Notes under the pieces: generated by a model
Seen by the model: only the letters and a program-made list of their open reading frames with translations
What the model was told of the DNA's origin: nothing
Database searches by the model: none
Origin: Burkholderia sp. Bp9143
Lineage (GTDB): Bacteria > Pseudomonadota > Gammaproteobacteria > Burkholderiales > Burkholderiaceae
Assembly: GCF_003853645.1 (NCBI RefSeq)
Contig: NZ_QTPO01000070.1
Span: 1-36,633, forward strand
Direction: 5' to 3'
DNA: 36,633 nucleotides
Part shown: piece after piece, positions 26,297-33,944 of the stretch
Position numbering within the stretch: the stretch's first letter is position 1
Layout: the number at the start of each line of letters is the position of its first letter
Translations under genes and position numbers: made by a program

Positions 26297-26318
26297 ATTG
26301 TAGCGAGCGCGTTACAAT
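26297..26318. promoter_or_regulatory. Palindrome ATTGTA-N10-TACAAT with back-to-back -10 elements
   Basis: TACAAT at 26313-26318 on the plus strand faces the TPR gene, and TACAAT at 26302-26297 on the minus strand faces mutM. Together they form an exact 6-bp inverted repeat with a 10-base spacer. Each is at a sensible distance from its gene (25-40 bases), but neither has a clear -35. Confidence 0.45.
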
Positions 26319-26343
26319 CGGTTGAAACATCGAACGGATTTCC

Positions 26344-28167
26344 ATGACCCTGCCCTCGAAGCTGCTTCTGAAGCGCCCCGCCGCCGAGCGCGGCGCGCGT
26401 GCCTTCCCGGTCCGCCGTGCGCTCGGCGCCGCGCTGTTCGCCGCCTGGACCCTCACCGCCTTCCCGGCCCACGCGCAGAATCCGGCATCGGACGACGCGG
26501 AGCCGCAGGGCGCGTTCGAGCACGTGATGCCGGACGAGAACAAGGATCTCCCGGGCGTCCCGCTGACGAGCCAGATCGTCTACCAGGTCCTGGCCGCCGA
26601 GGTCGCGCTCCAGCGCAACCAGCCGGCGCCGGCCTACCAGACCTATCTTGCGCTCGCCCGCGACACGCGCGATCCGCGCATGGCGCAGCGTGCGACCGAG
26701 ATCGCGCTCGGCGCGCAAAGCCCGGCCGACGCGCTGTCCGCGGCCAATCTTTGGCGTCAGTACGCACCCGATTCGAACCGCGCATCGCAAGTCGACGCCG
26801 CGCTGCTCGTGCTCGCCGGCAAGCCGGCCGACGCGCAGCCGATGCTCGCGCGCGAACTGGCCCGTGCGACCGGCGAAACGCGCGGCCCCGCGATCCTCGC
26901 GCTGCAGGCGCTGCTGGTGCGCGGTGCCGACCGCGTCGGCGGCCTCGCGGTGCTGAAGGACATGCTGAAGAACGACATGAACCGCCCCGAGGCGCAGCTC
27001 GCGATCGCGCGGCAGCAGTTCGCGGTCGACGACAAGGAAGGCGCTGCGCAGTCGCTGAAGCAGGCGCTGCAGATCCGCCCCGACTATCTGCCGGCTGCGC
27101 TGATGCTGTCGCAGATGGGGCCCGCCGAGCGCGCGACCGGCATCGCGTCGTTCGAGAAATATGTTCAGCAGAATCCGAAGTCGCGCGATGCGCGCCTCGC
27201 GCTGTCGCAGCTCTACCTCGCCGACGACCGCCTCGACGACGCGCAGAAGCAGTTCGAGACGATGCGCAAGCTCGACTCGAAAGACCCGACGCCGCTGATG
27301 GCGCTCGCGCTGATCAAGATCCAGCAGAAGAAGCTCGACGATGCGAGCGCGTACCTGAAACAGTACGTGCAGCTCGGCAACAAGCAGCCGAACCTCGACG
27401 TCGGCCAGGGCTACATCTACCTCGCGCAGATCTCGATCGAGCAGGGCAACGACGCGCAGGCGTCGCAATGGCTCGACAAGGTCGACCAGACGAGCCAGCA
27501 CTACCTGCCCGCGCAGATCACGCGCGCGCAACTGCTGCAGAAACAGGGCAAGACCGACGAGGCGCGCAAGGTGCTCGACGACCTGCCGATCAGCGATCCG
27601 CGCGATGCGGCCGTGGTCGCACGCACCGACGCGTCGATCCTGTTCACCGCAAAGCGCTATCCGGAAGCCGAGGCGCGACTCGCGCAGGCCGTCCAGGACT
27701 TCCCGGACGATCCCGACCTGCGCTACGACTACGCGATGGCGGCCGAGAAGACGGGCCACTACGCGTCGATGGAAAAGCAGTTGCGCGAGCTGATCCGCAC
27801 GCAGCCCGACAACCCGCAGGCGTACAACGCGCTCGGCTATTCGCTGGCCGATCGCAACCAGCGCCTGCCCGAAGCCAGCAAGCTGATCGACAAGGCACTG
27901 TCGCTCGCGCCGAACGACGCGTACATCATGGACAGCCTCGGCTGGGTGAAGTACCGGATGGGCGACGCGGCCGGCGCGGCGACGGTGCTGCGGCGCGCGT
28001 ACGAGCTGCAGCCGAACGCCGAGATCGGCGCGCACCTCGGCGAAGTGCTGTGGAAGAGCGGCGCGCAGGACGACGCGCGCACCGCGTGGCGTGCCGCGCA
28101 AAAGCTCGAGCCCGACAACGACACGCTCGTGCAGACGCTCAAGCGCCTGCAGATCAACGGCCTCTGA
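26344..28167 (+). CDS. Exported tetratricopeptide-repeat protein
   Basis: The 607-residue protein has a signal peptide with a hydrophobic core at about 26-40 and cleavage after AHA (residue 44). It is followed by at least eight to ten TPR-like helical hairpins, clearest in the C-terminal half (for example KLIDKALSLAPNDAYIMDSL and VLRRAYELQPNAEIGAHLGE). TPR arrays bind partner proteins; the periplasmic or outer-membrane location is inferred from the signal peptide. Its TGA overlaps the lolB ATG by one base (TGATG), which suggests translational coupling and a link to outer-membrane biogenesis, but the specific role is unknown. Confidence 0.85.
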   Translation: MTLPSKLLLKRPAAERGARAFPVRRALGAALFAAWTLTAFPAHAQNPASDDAEPQGAFEHVMPDENKDLPGVPLTSQIVYQVLAAEVALQRNQPAPAYQTYLALARDTRDPRMAQRATEIALGAQSPADALSAANLWRQYAPDSNRASQVDAALLVLAGKPADAQPMLARELARATGETRGPAILALQALLVRGADRVGGLAVLKDMLKNDMNRPEAQLAIARQQFAVDDKEGAAQSLKQALQIRPDYLPAALMLSQMGPAERATGIASFEKYVQQNPKSRDARLALSQLYLADDRLDDAQKQFETMRKLDSKDPTPLMALALIKIQQKKLDDASAYLKQYVQLGNKQPNLDVGQGYIYLAQISIEQGNDAQASQWLDKVDQTSQHYLPAQITRAQLLQKQGKTDEARKVLDDLPISDPRDAAVVARTDASILFTAKRYPEAEARLAQAVQDFPDDPDLRYDYAMAAEKTGHYASMEKQLRELIRTQPDNPQAYNALGYSLADRNQRLPEASKLIDKALSLAPNDAYIMDSLGWVKYRMGDAAGAATVLRRAYELQPNAEIGAHLGEVLWKSGAQDDARTAWRAAQKLEPDNDTLVQTLKRLQINGL

Positions 28168-28787
28168 TGCGGATGTTCCCGATGCTTTCCCTGTCTTCCC
28201 GCGTGCTGCGCACGCTGGCCGCGGCCGGTGCCGCGCTCGCGCTCGCCGGCTGCGCGAGCACGCCGCCGTCGGCAAATGCGCCGGCGGGCGCCGTGCTGCA
28301 GACGGCCGCGACGCATGCGTACCACGGCCGCTTCGCGGTGCAGTACAGCGACCGCCTCGGCCGACCGCAGAACGTGTACGGCAATTTCGACTGGCAGGAG
28401 CACGGCGACGACGTGTCGCTGGAGTTGCGCAGCCCGCTCGGCCAGACACTCGCGGTCGTGAAGTCGACGCCGCAGACCGCGTCGCTCGAACTGCCGAACA
28501 GCCAGCCGCAATACGCGACGGACGTCGGCGAGCTGATGCAGAACACGCTCGGCTTCTCGCTGCCGCTAGCCGGCCTGCGCTACTGGCTGCTGCCGACGCC
28601 CGCGCCCGCGACACCCGCGCAGACGGTCCGCGACCCGGCCGACGCGGCGCGCGTCAAGCAGATCCGCCAGGACGGCTGGACGATCGACTATCTCGCCTAC
28701 GCGGACGCACCGGCCACGGGCGTCAAACGCGTCAACCTCGTGCGCGCTACACCGCCGCTCGACATCAAGCTCGTGCTCGACCAGTAA
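28167..28787 (+). CDS. lolB: Outer-membrane lipoprotein receptor LolB
   Basis: The 206-residue protein has a lipoprotein signal ending LALAGC with the lipidated cysteine at residue 29. It is followed by a LolB-type beta-barrel half with FAVQYSDRLGRPQNVYGNFDW and RSPLGQTLAVV. LolB receives lipoproteins from the periplasmic carrier LolA and inserts them into the outer membrane. It overlaps the upstream TPR gene by one base and precedes ispE by 27 bases, the order known from many proteobacteria. Its length is typical (about 200). Confidence 0.93.
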   Translation: MRMFPMLSLSSRVLRTLAAAGAALALAGCASTPPSANAPAGAVLQTAATHAYHGRFAVQYSDRLGRPQNVYGNFDWQEHGDDVSLELRSPLGQTLAVVKSTPQTASLELPNSQPQYATDVGELMQNTLGFSLPLAGLRYWLLPTPAPATPAQTVRDPADAARVKQIRQDGWTIDYLAYADAPATGVKRVNLVRATPPLDIKLVLDQ

Positions 28788-28814
28788 GCACGTGAACCTA
28801 GCCCCGACATACGC

Positions 28815-29696
28815 ATGACCGATTCGACCCGCTCGCTGCGCAACTGCCTTGCGCCCGCGAAACTCAACCTGTTCCTGCACATCACCGGCCGCCGCCCGAA
28901 CGGCTATCACGATCTGCAGAGCGTGTTCCAGCTGCTGAACTGGGGCGATTCGCTGCACTTCACGCTGCGCGACGACGGCCGCGTCGCACGCGTCACCGAC
29001 GTGCCGGGCGTGCCCGAGGAAAGCGATCTCGTCGTGCGCGCGGCCAACCTGCTGAAAACGCACACGGGCACCGCGGCCGGTGTCGACATCGAGATCGACA
29101 AGCGCCTGCCGATGGGCGCGGGCCTCGGCGGCGGCAGCTCCGACGCGGCGACGACGCTGCTCGCGCTCAACCGCCTGTGGCAGCTCGACCTGCCGCGTGC
29201 GGAACTGCAGTCGCTTGCAGTGAAACTCGGCGCGGACGTCCCGTTTTTTGTTTTTGGAAAAAATGCGTTCGCAGAGGGTATCGGAGAAGAATTAGCTGAG
29301 GTAGAATTGCCGACTCGCTGGTTCTTGGTTGTGACGCCACGAGTTCATGTCCCAACCGCTGAAATTTTTTCAGACGAGTTGTTGACAAGAGACACGAAGC
29401 GCGTCACAATTACGGACTTTCTTGCACAGCAAAACAGCGATGCGGGATGGCCAGACAGCTTCGGCCGGAACGACATGCAGCAAGTTGTGACAAGTAAGTA
29501 CGCGGAAGTTGCGCAGGTGGTCAAATGGTTGTATAATGTGACCCCCGCGAGGATGACCGGCTCCGGAGCAAGCGTGTTTGCAGTGTTTCATAGCAAGCAC
29601 GAGGCAGAAGCGGCGAAAGCCAAGCTGCCCACCGGTTGGAACGGTGCAGTTGCCGAGAGCCTGAACGAGCATCCGCTCTTCGCTTTCGCGTCATGA
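28815..29696 (+). CDS. ispE: 4-diphosphocytidyl-2-C-methyl-D-erythritol kinase
   Basis: The 293-residue GHMP kinase begins with AKLNLFLHITGRRPNGYHDL (about 16-35), has the ATP-binding PMGAGLGGGSSDAATTLLAL (about 94-113) and the C-terminal motif ARMTGSGASVF. It phosphorylates CDP-methylerythritol in the non-mevalonate isoprenoid pathway. The protein reads as complete and native, but from about 29236 onward codons become A+T-rich (TTA, AGA, ACA, GGA, CCA, TTT), unlike the first half and all neighbours. A promoter for the downstream tRNA/prs unit lies inside this second half. No Shine-Dalgarno is obvious before the ATG, so translation may be coupled to lolB. Confidence 0.96.
   Translation: MTDSTRSLRNCLAPAKLNLFLHITGRRPNGYHDLQSVFQLLNWGDSLHFTLRDDGRVARVTDVPGVPEESDLVVRAANLLKTHTGTAAGVDIEIDKRLPMGAGLGGGSSDAATTLLALNRLWQLDLPRAELQSLAVKLGADVPFFVFGKNAFAEGIGEELAEVELPTRWFLVVTPRVHVPTAEIFSDELLTRDTKRVTITDFLAQQNSDAGWPDSFGRNDMQQVVTSKYAEVAQVVKWLYNVTPARMTGSGASVFAVFHSKHEAEAAKAKLPTGWNGAVAESLNEHPLFAFAS
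29509..29537 (+). promoter_or_regulatory. Predicted sigma-70 promoter inside ispE for tRNA-Gln and prs
   Basis: TTGCGC (29509-29514) and a perfect TATAAT (29532-29537) are 17 bases apart. Transcription would start near 29544, about 205 bases before the tRNA. Confidence 0.6.
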
Positions 29697-29749
29697 AGTT
29701 TTGCTTTGCCGGATGGCCTACAAGTCCGGTGAAGTTATCAGTTGAGTGT

Positions 29750-29826
29750 AGGGGAGTCGCCAAGTTGGTCAAGGCACCGGATTTTGATTCCGGCATGCGA
29801 GGGTTCGAGTCCTTCCTCCCCTGCCA
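29750..29826 (+). tRNA. tRNA-Gln (anticodon UUG)
   Basis: A 77-base cloverleaf with encoded CCA. The acceptor stem AGGGGAG/CTCCCCT has discriminator G. The anticodon stem CCGGA/TCCGG encloses TTTTGAT, giving anticodon TTG. The T arm is GAGGG-TTCGAGT-CCTTC with one G-T pair. The sequence resembles bacterial glutamine tRNAs (CACCGG...CCGGCAT). No terminator separates it from prs, 44 bases downstream, so a shared precursor transcript processed by RNases is likely. Confidence 0.96.
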
Positions 29827-29870
29827 AAAATTTTCCCGCATTTCCCGCCTAAGCCTGAAGCAGGTGCACG

Positions 29871-30833
29871 ATGAGCAGCCACAGCCATGATGGCTTGATG
29901 GTCTTTACTGGCAACGCGAATCCCGCGCTCGCCCAGGAAGTCGTCAATATCCTTGGAATCCCCCTCGGCAAAGCAATGGTCAGCCGTTTCTCCGACGGCG
30001 AGATCCAGGTCGAGATCCAGGAAAACGTGCGCGGCAAGGACGTCTTCGTCCTGCAATCCACGTGCGCGCCGACGAACGACAACCTGATGGAACTGATGAT
30101 CATGGTCGACGCGCTCAAGCGTGCGTCCGCCGGCCGGATCACCGCTGCCATCCCCTACTTCGGCTATGCTCGTCAGGACCGCCGCCCGCGCTCGGCGCGC
30201 GTCGCGATCTCGGCGAAGGTCATCGCAAACATGCTGGAAATCGCCGGCGTCGAGCGGATGATCACGATGGATCTGCACGCCGACCAGATTCAAGGCTTCT
30301 TCGACATTCCGGTCGACAACATCTACGCAACGCCGATCCTGCTGGGCGACCTGCGCAAGCAGAACTACTCGGATCTGCTCGTCGTGTCGCCGGACGTCGG
30401 CGGCGTGGTGCGTGCCCGGGCACTCGCGAAGCAGCTCAACTGCGATCTCGCGATCATCGACAAGCGCCGTCCGAAGGCGAACGTCGCCGAAGTGATGAAC
30501 ATCATCGGTGAAGTCGAAGGTCGTACCTGCGTGATCATGGACGACATGGTCGATACGGCCGGCACGCTCTGCAAGGCCGCGCAAGTGCTGAAGGATCGCG
30601 GTGCGAAGCAGGTGTTCGCGTACGCGACGCACCCGGTTCTGTCGGGTGGCGCCGCCGAACGTATCGCCGCATCGGAACTCGACGAGCTGGTCGTCACCGA
30701 TACGATCCCGCTGTCGGCCGAATCGCTGGCCTGCTCGAAAATCCGCTCGCTGACGAGCGCGAGCCTGCTGGCCGAAACGTTCTCGCGGATCCGCCGCGGC
30801 GACTCGGTGATGTCGCTGTTCGCCGAATCCTGA
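29871..30833 (+). CDS. prs: Ribose-phosphate pyrophosphokinase (PRPP synthetase)
   Basis: The 320-residue enzyme begins MSSHSHDGLMVFTGNANPAL. It contains the flexible-loop region YARQDRRPRSARVAISAKV (about 99-117), the PRPP-synthase signature DLHADQIQGFFDIPVDN and the PRPP-binding loop VIMDDMVDTAGT (221-232). It makes PRPP from ribose-5-phosphate and ATP for purine, pyrimidine, histidine and NAD synthesis, and supplies apt and the hisC pathway found in this window. AGG lies 7 bases before the ATG. It is slightly longer than the E. coli enzyme (315) at the N-terminus. A strong terminator follows. Confidence 0.97.
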   Translation: MSSHSHDGLMVFTGNANPALAQEVVNILGIPLGKAMVSRFSDGEIQVEIQENVRGKDVFVLQSTCAPTNDNLMELMIMVDALKRASAGRITAAIPYFGYARQDRRPRSARVAISAKVIANMLEIAGVERMITMDLHADQIQGFFDIPVDNIYATPILLGDLRKQNYSDLLVVSPDVGGVVRARALAKQLNCDLAIIDKRRPKANVAEVMNIIGEVEGRTCVIMDDMVDTAGTLCKAAQVLKDRGAKQVFAYATHPVLSGGAAERIAASELDELVVTDTIPLSAESLACSKIRSLTSASLLAETFSRIRRGDSVMSLFAES

Positions 30834-30863
30834 TCGCGGAACGACACGACAAAGCATGCGCAG

Positions 30864-30891
30864 AAAGCGAAGCGGCAACGCTTCGCTTTTT
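30864..30891 (+). terminator. Intrinsic terminator after prs
   Basis: An 11-bp perfect stem AAAGCGAAGCG/CGCTTCGCTTT with a GCAA (GNRA) tetraloop continues into further Ts. It begins 31 bases after the prs stop. Confidence 0.9.
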
Positions 30892-30933
30892 GCACAATCG
30901 GACGGGATAGACGAAACCCTGTCCGTTTTATCG

Positions 30934-30960
30934 GGGGCCGCCATTTCGCCGGCCCCGTTT
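30934..30960 (+). other. Terminator-like hairpin in the leader of rplY
   Basis: GGGGCCG pairs with CGGCCCC across a 9-base loop and is followed by GTTTTA. It lies 36 bases before the rplY ATG. It could be a second terminator for prs or a leader attenuator for the ribosomal protein. Confidence 0.45.
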
Positions 30961-30995
30961 TACTGCCTGGTCGCGGGCAGCTAATGGAGAATCAC

Positions 30996-31604
30996 ATGAA
31001 AGTCGTCGCTTTCGAGCGCCAACAGCAAGGTACGGGTGCGAGCCGCCGCCTGCGCAACGCCGGTAAGACCACGGGTATCGTCTACGGTGGCGAAGCAGCC
31101 CCGCAAAAGATCGAACTCGATCACAACGCGCTGTGGCATGCACTGAAGAAGGAAGCCTTCCACTCGTCGATCCTCGACCTCGAAGTGGCAGGCCAGTCGC
31201 AACAGGTTCTGCTGCGCGACGTGCAATACCACCCGTTCAAGCAACTCGTGCTGCACGTGGACTTCCAGCGCGTCGACGCGAAGAAGAAGCTGCACACGAA
31301 GGTGCCGCTGCACTTCCTGAACGCTGAAGTCAGCCCGGCAGTGAAGCTGTCGAGCGCAATCGTCTCGCACGTCGCGACGGAAATCGAAGTCGAGTGCCTG
31401 CCGTCGGCTCTGCCGGAATTCCTCGAAGTCGATCTGTCGAAGATCGAAGCAGGTCAGTCGCTGCACGCGAAGGACATCGCACTGCCGAACGGCGTCGCGC
31501 TGGTCGCGCACGTCGACGCGGAAAACCCGGTTGTCGCATCGGCGACGGTCCCGGCTGGTGCCGTGTCGGACGCAGCAGGCGAAGGCGAAACGCCGGCTGC
31601 CTAA
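30996..31604 (+). CDS. rplY: 50S ribosomal protein L25/general stress protein Ctc
   Basis: The 202-residue protein begins MKVVAFERQQQGTGASRRLR and has the N-terminal L25 5S-rRNA-binding domain (1-95, with GIVYGGEAAPQKIELDHNAL) plus the C-terminal Ctc/TL5 beta domain (about 100-185). An Ala/Gly-rich tail ends ETPAA. It binds 5S rRNA in the large subunit. The long Ctc form, not the 94-residue E. coli form, is what beta-proteobacteria carry. GGAG lies about 8 bases before the ATG at 30996. The order prs-rplY-pth is conserved in many bacteria. Confidence 0.96.
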   Translation: MKVVAFERQQQGTGASRRLRNAGKTTGIVYGGEAAPQKIELDHNALWHALKKEAFHSSILDLEVAGQSQQVLLRDVQYHPFKQLVLHVDFQRVDAKKKLHTKVPLHFLNAEVSPAVKLSSAIVSHVATEIEVECLPSALPEFLEVDLSKIEAGQSLHAKDIALPNGVALVAHVDAENPVVASATVPAGAVSDAAGEGETPAA

Positions 31605-31651
31605 GCGGCTGCCCACGCGCCATTCGATCCGTTTCACGAAACGGTCGACGC

Positions 31652-31688
31652 AACCCGCCGCGGCTTGCCCGGCGGGTTTTTCTTTTTC
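31652..31688 (+). terminator. Intrinsic terminator between rplY and pth
   Basis: AACCCGCCG (31652-31660) pairs with CGGCGGGTT (31670-31678) across a 9-base loop and is followed by TTTCTTTTT. It lies 35 bases before the pth ATG, so pth may need its own promoter or rely on read-through. Confidence 0.85.
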
Positions 31689-31723
31689 TGCGCCCAGGCG
31701 GGCGCTGCCGCCTACGAAACGTC

Positions 31724-32323
31724 ATGATCAAACTGATCGTCGGCCTCGGCAATCCCGGGGCGGAATACACCGCGACGCGCCACAACGCCGGCTTCTGGCT
31801 GATCGACCAGCTCGCCCGCGAAACCGGCACGACGCTGCGCGACGAGCGCCGCTTCCACGGCTTCTACGCAAAAGCGCGCCTGCACGGCGAGGAAGTCCAC
31901 CTGCTCGAGCCGCAAACCTACATGAACCGCTCCGGCCAGTCGGTCGTCGCGATCGCGAGTTTCTTCAAGATCCTGCCCGACCAGATCCTCGTCGCCCACG
32001 ACGAACTCGATCTGCCACCCGGCACCGTGAAGCTGAAGCTCGGCGGCGGTAGCGGCGGCCACAACGGCCTGAAGGACATCTCCGCGCATCTGTCGTCGCA
32101 GCAGTACTGGCGCCTGCGCATCGGCATCGGCCATCCGCGCGACCTGATCCCGGAAGGCGCGCGCGCCGGCGCGAAGCCCGACGTCGCGAACTTCGTGCTG
32201 AAGCCGCCGCGCCGCGAGGAGCAGGACGTGATCGATGCATCGATCGAACGCGCGCTCGCCGTGATGCCGATGGTCGTCAAGGGCGAACTCGACCGCGCGA
32301 CGATGCAGCTGCATCGCAACTGA
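31724..32323 (+). CDS. pth: Peptidyl-tRNA hydrolase
   Basis: The 199-residue enzyme starts MIKLIVGLGNPGAEYTATRH and has all four key residues at the positions known from E. coli: N10, H20, N68 (TYMNRSG) and D93 (HDELDLPPG). The GSGGHNGLKDI motif is also present. It releases tRNA from peptidyl-tRNAs that drop off ribosomes. A longer reading upstream is rejected because the ATG at 31724 gives the exact family start. There is no clear Shine-Dalgarno immediately upstream. It follows rplY after a terminator and precedes hisC by 139 bases. Confidence 0.97.
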   Translation: MIKLIVGLGNPGAEYTATRHNAGFWLIDQLARETGTTLRDERRFHGFYAKARLHGEEVHLLEPQTYMNRSGQSVVAIASFFKILPDQILVAHDELDLPPGTVKLKLGGGSGGHNGLKDISAHLSSQQYWRLRIGIGHPRDLIPEGARAGAKPDVANFVLKPPRREEQDVIDASIERALAVMPMVVKGELDRATMQLHRN

Positions 32324-32462
32324 CCCCGCACTGCGCCGGCGCGGTGCAATTTGCCGCCCGGTTACCGCGGTCACGCCGGGTGGCCCCACCCTCCCGCGCA
32401 ATTGCGCACTGCAACGCCCACATGCGGTAATCTGGTCGCTTTTGTCCGTCAGGAGCCAAGTG

Positions 32463-33530
32463 GTGAGCCGTTACTGGAGCGACGTCGTTCAGCAACTCGT
32501 GCCTTACGTGCCGGGCGAACAGCCCGCGCTCGCACACCCCGTCAAGCTGAACACCAACGAGAATCCCTATCCGCCCTCGCCGCGCGTCGTCGCGGCGATC
32601 GCACGCGAACTCGGCGACACCGGCGACACGCTGCGCCGCTATCCCGACCCGCTCGCACGCGCACTGCGCGAGACGGTCGCGGCCCATCACCGCATCAAGC
32701 CCGAACAGGTCTTCGTCGGCAACGGCTCCGACGAAGTGCTCGCGCACGCATTCCAGGCACTGCTCAAGCATGACCGGCCGCTGCGCTTTCCGGACATCTC
32801 GTACAGCTTCTACCCGACCTACGCGCGCCTGTACGGCGTCGAGACCACGATCGTGCCGCTCGCGGACGACTTCTCGATCCGCGTCGAAGACTATCTCGAC
32901 GACGCGGGCGGCGTGCTGTTCCCGAACCCGAACGCGCCGACCGGGCGCGCGCTACCGCTCGCGGACATCGAGCGGATCGCGGCCGCGAATCCGTCGTCGG
33001 TCGTGCTCATCGACGAGGCGTATGTCGATTTCGGCGCGCAATCCGCGATCACGCTGATCGACCGCCATCCGAACCTGCTCGTCGTGCACACGACGTCGAA
33101 AGCGCGCTCGCTCGCAGGCATGCGCGTCGGCTTCGCGTTCGGCGATGCGGCGTTGATCGACGCACTGAATCGTGTGAAGGACAGCTTCAACTCCTATCCG
33201 CTCGACCGGCTCGCGCAGGTCGCCGCGCAGGCGGCATACGAAGACACCGACTATTTCGGCGCAACCTGCCGGCGCGTGATCGACAGCCGCGCGCGGCTCA
33301 CGCACGCACTCGAGGCGCTCGGTTTCGACGTCGTGCCGTCGGCCGCGAATTTCGTGTTCGCGCGCCATCCCGCGCACGATGCGGGCGCGATCGCGGCAAA
33401 GCTGAAGGATCGGGAAATTTTCGTGCGGCACTTCCGGGCGCCGCGCATCGACCAGCACTTGCGCATCACCGTCGGCACCGACGCCGAATGCGACGCGCTC
33501 GTCTCGGAATTGCGCGACCTGATCGGCTGA
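32463..33530 (+). CDS. hisC: Histidinol-phosphate aminotransferase
   Basis: The 355-residue fold-type I PLP enzyme has LNTNENPYPPSP near the N-terminus, FVGNGSDEVLAHAF, FPNPNAPTG, VLIDEAYVDF and the PLP lysine K213 in TTSKARSLAGMRVGFAFG. It transaminates imidazole-acetol phosphate in histidine synthesis, though HisC-type enzymes may also act on aromatic amino acids. The GTG at 32463 is chosen because AGGAG lies 7 bases upstream; the neighbouring GTG at 32460 is possible. It is outside a his operon, so it may be one of two paralogues. A perfect CCGGCGCC-GAAC-GGCGCCGG hairpin (33556-33575) separates it from the convergent ferredoxin gene. Confidence 0.94.
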   Translation: MSRYWSDVVQQLVPYVPGEQPALAHPVKLNTNENPYPPSPRVVAAIARELGDTGDTLRRYPDPLARALRETVAAHHRIKPEQVFVGNGSDEVLAHAFQALLKHDRPLRFPDISYSFYPTYARLYGVETTIVPLADDFSIRVEDYLDDAGGVLFPNPNAPTGRALPLADIERIAAANPSSVVLIDEAYVDFGAQSAITLIDRHPNLLVVHTTSKARSLAGMRVGFAFGDAALIDALNRVKDSFNSYPLDRLAQVAAQAAYEDTDYFGATCRRVIDSRARLTHALEALGFDVVPSAANFVFARHPAHDAGAIAAKLKDREIFVRHFRAPRIDQHLRITVGTDAECDALVSELRDLIG

Positions 33531-33555
33531 AACGGTAACGGAAGCAGAAGCAGAA

Positions 33556-33575
33556 CCGGCGCCGAACGGCGCCGG
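33556..33575. terminator. Possible bidirectional terminator between hisC and the ferredoxin gene
   Basis: A perfect 8-bp stem with GAAC loop lies between the convergent genes. Only the minus-strand side is followed by a T-containing tract (TTCTGCTTCTGCTTCC). Confidence 0.5.
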
Positions 33576-33618
33576 CCAAGGCATGCGTGACGCCGCGACG
33601 CGTGCGCGTCACCACAGG

Positions 33619-33885
33619 TCACTGCGCGTCGTCGCCCTTCGCGGCGGTCAACGCGTGATACTTCGCCATCAACTGCGCGTGCGATTCGTCATGCTGCGGA
33701 TCGCGCGGAATGCATTCGACCGGACACACCTGCTGGCACTGCGGTTCGTCGAAATGGCCGACGCACTCGGTGCACTTGTTCGGGTCGATCACGTAGATAT
33801 CCGGGCCCATCGAAATCGCGCCGTTCGGGCACTCGGGCTCGCACACGTCGCAATTGATGCACTCGTCGGTAATCATCAAAGACAT
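33619..33885 (-). CDS. YfhL-type 2[4Fe-4S] ferredoxin
   Basis: The 88-residue protein MSLMITDECINCDVCEPECP carries two cluster motifs: C9-X2-C12-X2-C15-X3-C19 and C38-X2-C41-X8-C50-X3-C54, with an extra C58. The 8-residue spacing in the second motif is typical of the YfhL/Allochromatium ferredoxin group. It is a small soluble electron carrier with low potential; the partner is unknown. The C-terminal 28 residues are polar and helical. It lies 59 bases downstream of coaD on the same strand, separated by an 11-bp hairpin (33911-33935). This neighbourhood, coaD next to a ferredoxin gene, is common in proteobacteria. Confidence 0.94.
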   Translation of the reverse strand: MSLMITDECINCDVCEPECPNGAISMGPDIYVIDPNKCTECVGHFDEPQCQQVCPVECIPRDPQHDESHAQLMAKYHALTAAKGDDAQ

Positions 33886-33910
33886 ACTGGTCTCACTTCT
33901 TCAGGCCGGC

Positions 33911-33935
33911 GGCCGGCTTCGCAACGAAACCGGCC
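33911..33935 (-). other. Intercistronic hairpin between coaD and the ferredoxin gene
   Basis: On the minus strand GGCCGGTTTCG pairs with CGAAGCCGGCC (one G-U pair) across a 3-base loop. No T-run follows, so it is more likely an RNA-processing or stability element than a full terminator. Confidence 0.4.
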
Positions 33936-33944
33936 GGCGCCGCG

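Noticed and set aside
26281..28614. 777-codon open frame on the minus strand opposite the TPR gene and lolB
   Set aside because: Composition (Arg/Leu/Val/Ala repeats) is that of an antisense shadow, and both sense genes have clear families and signal peptides.
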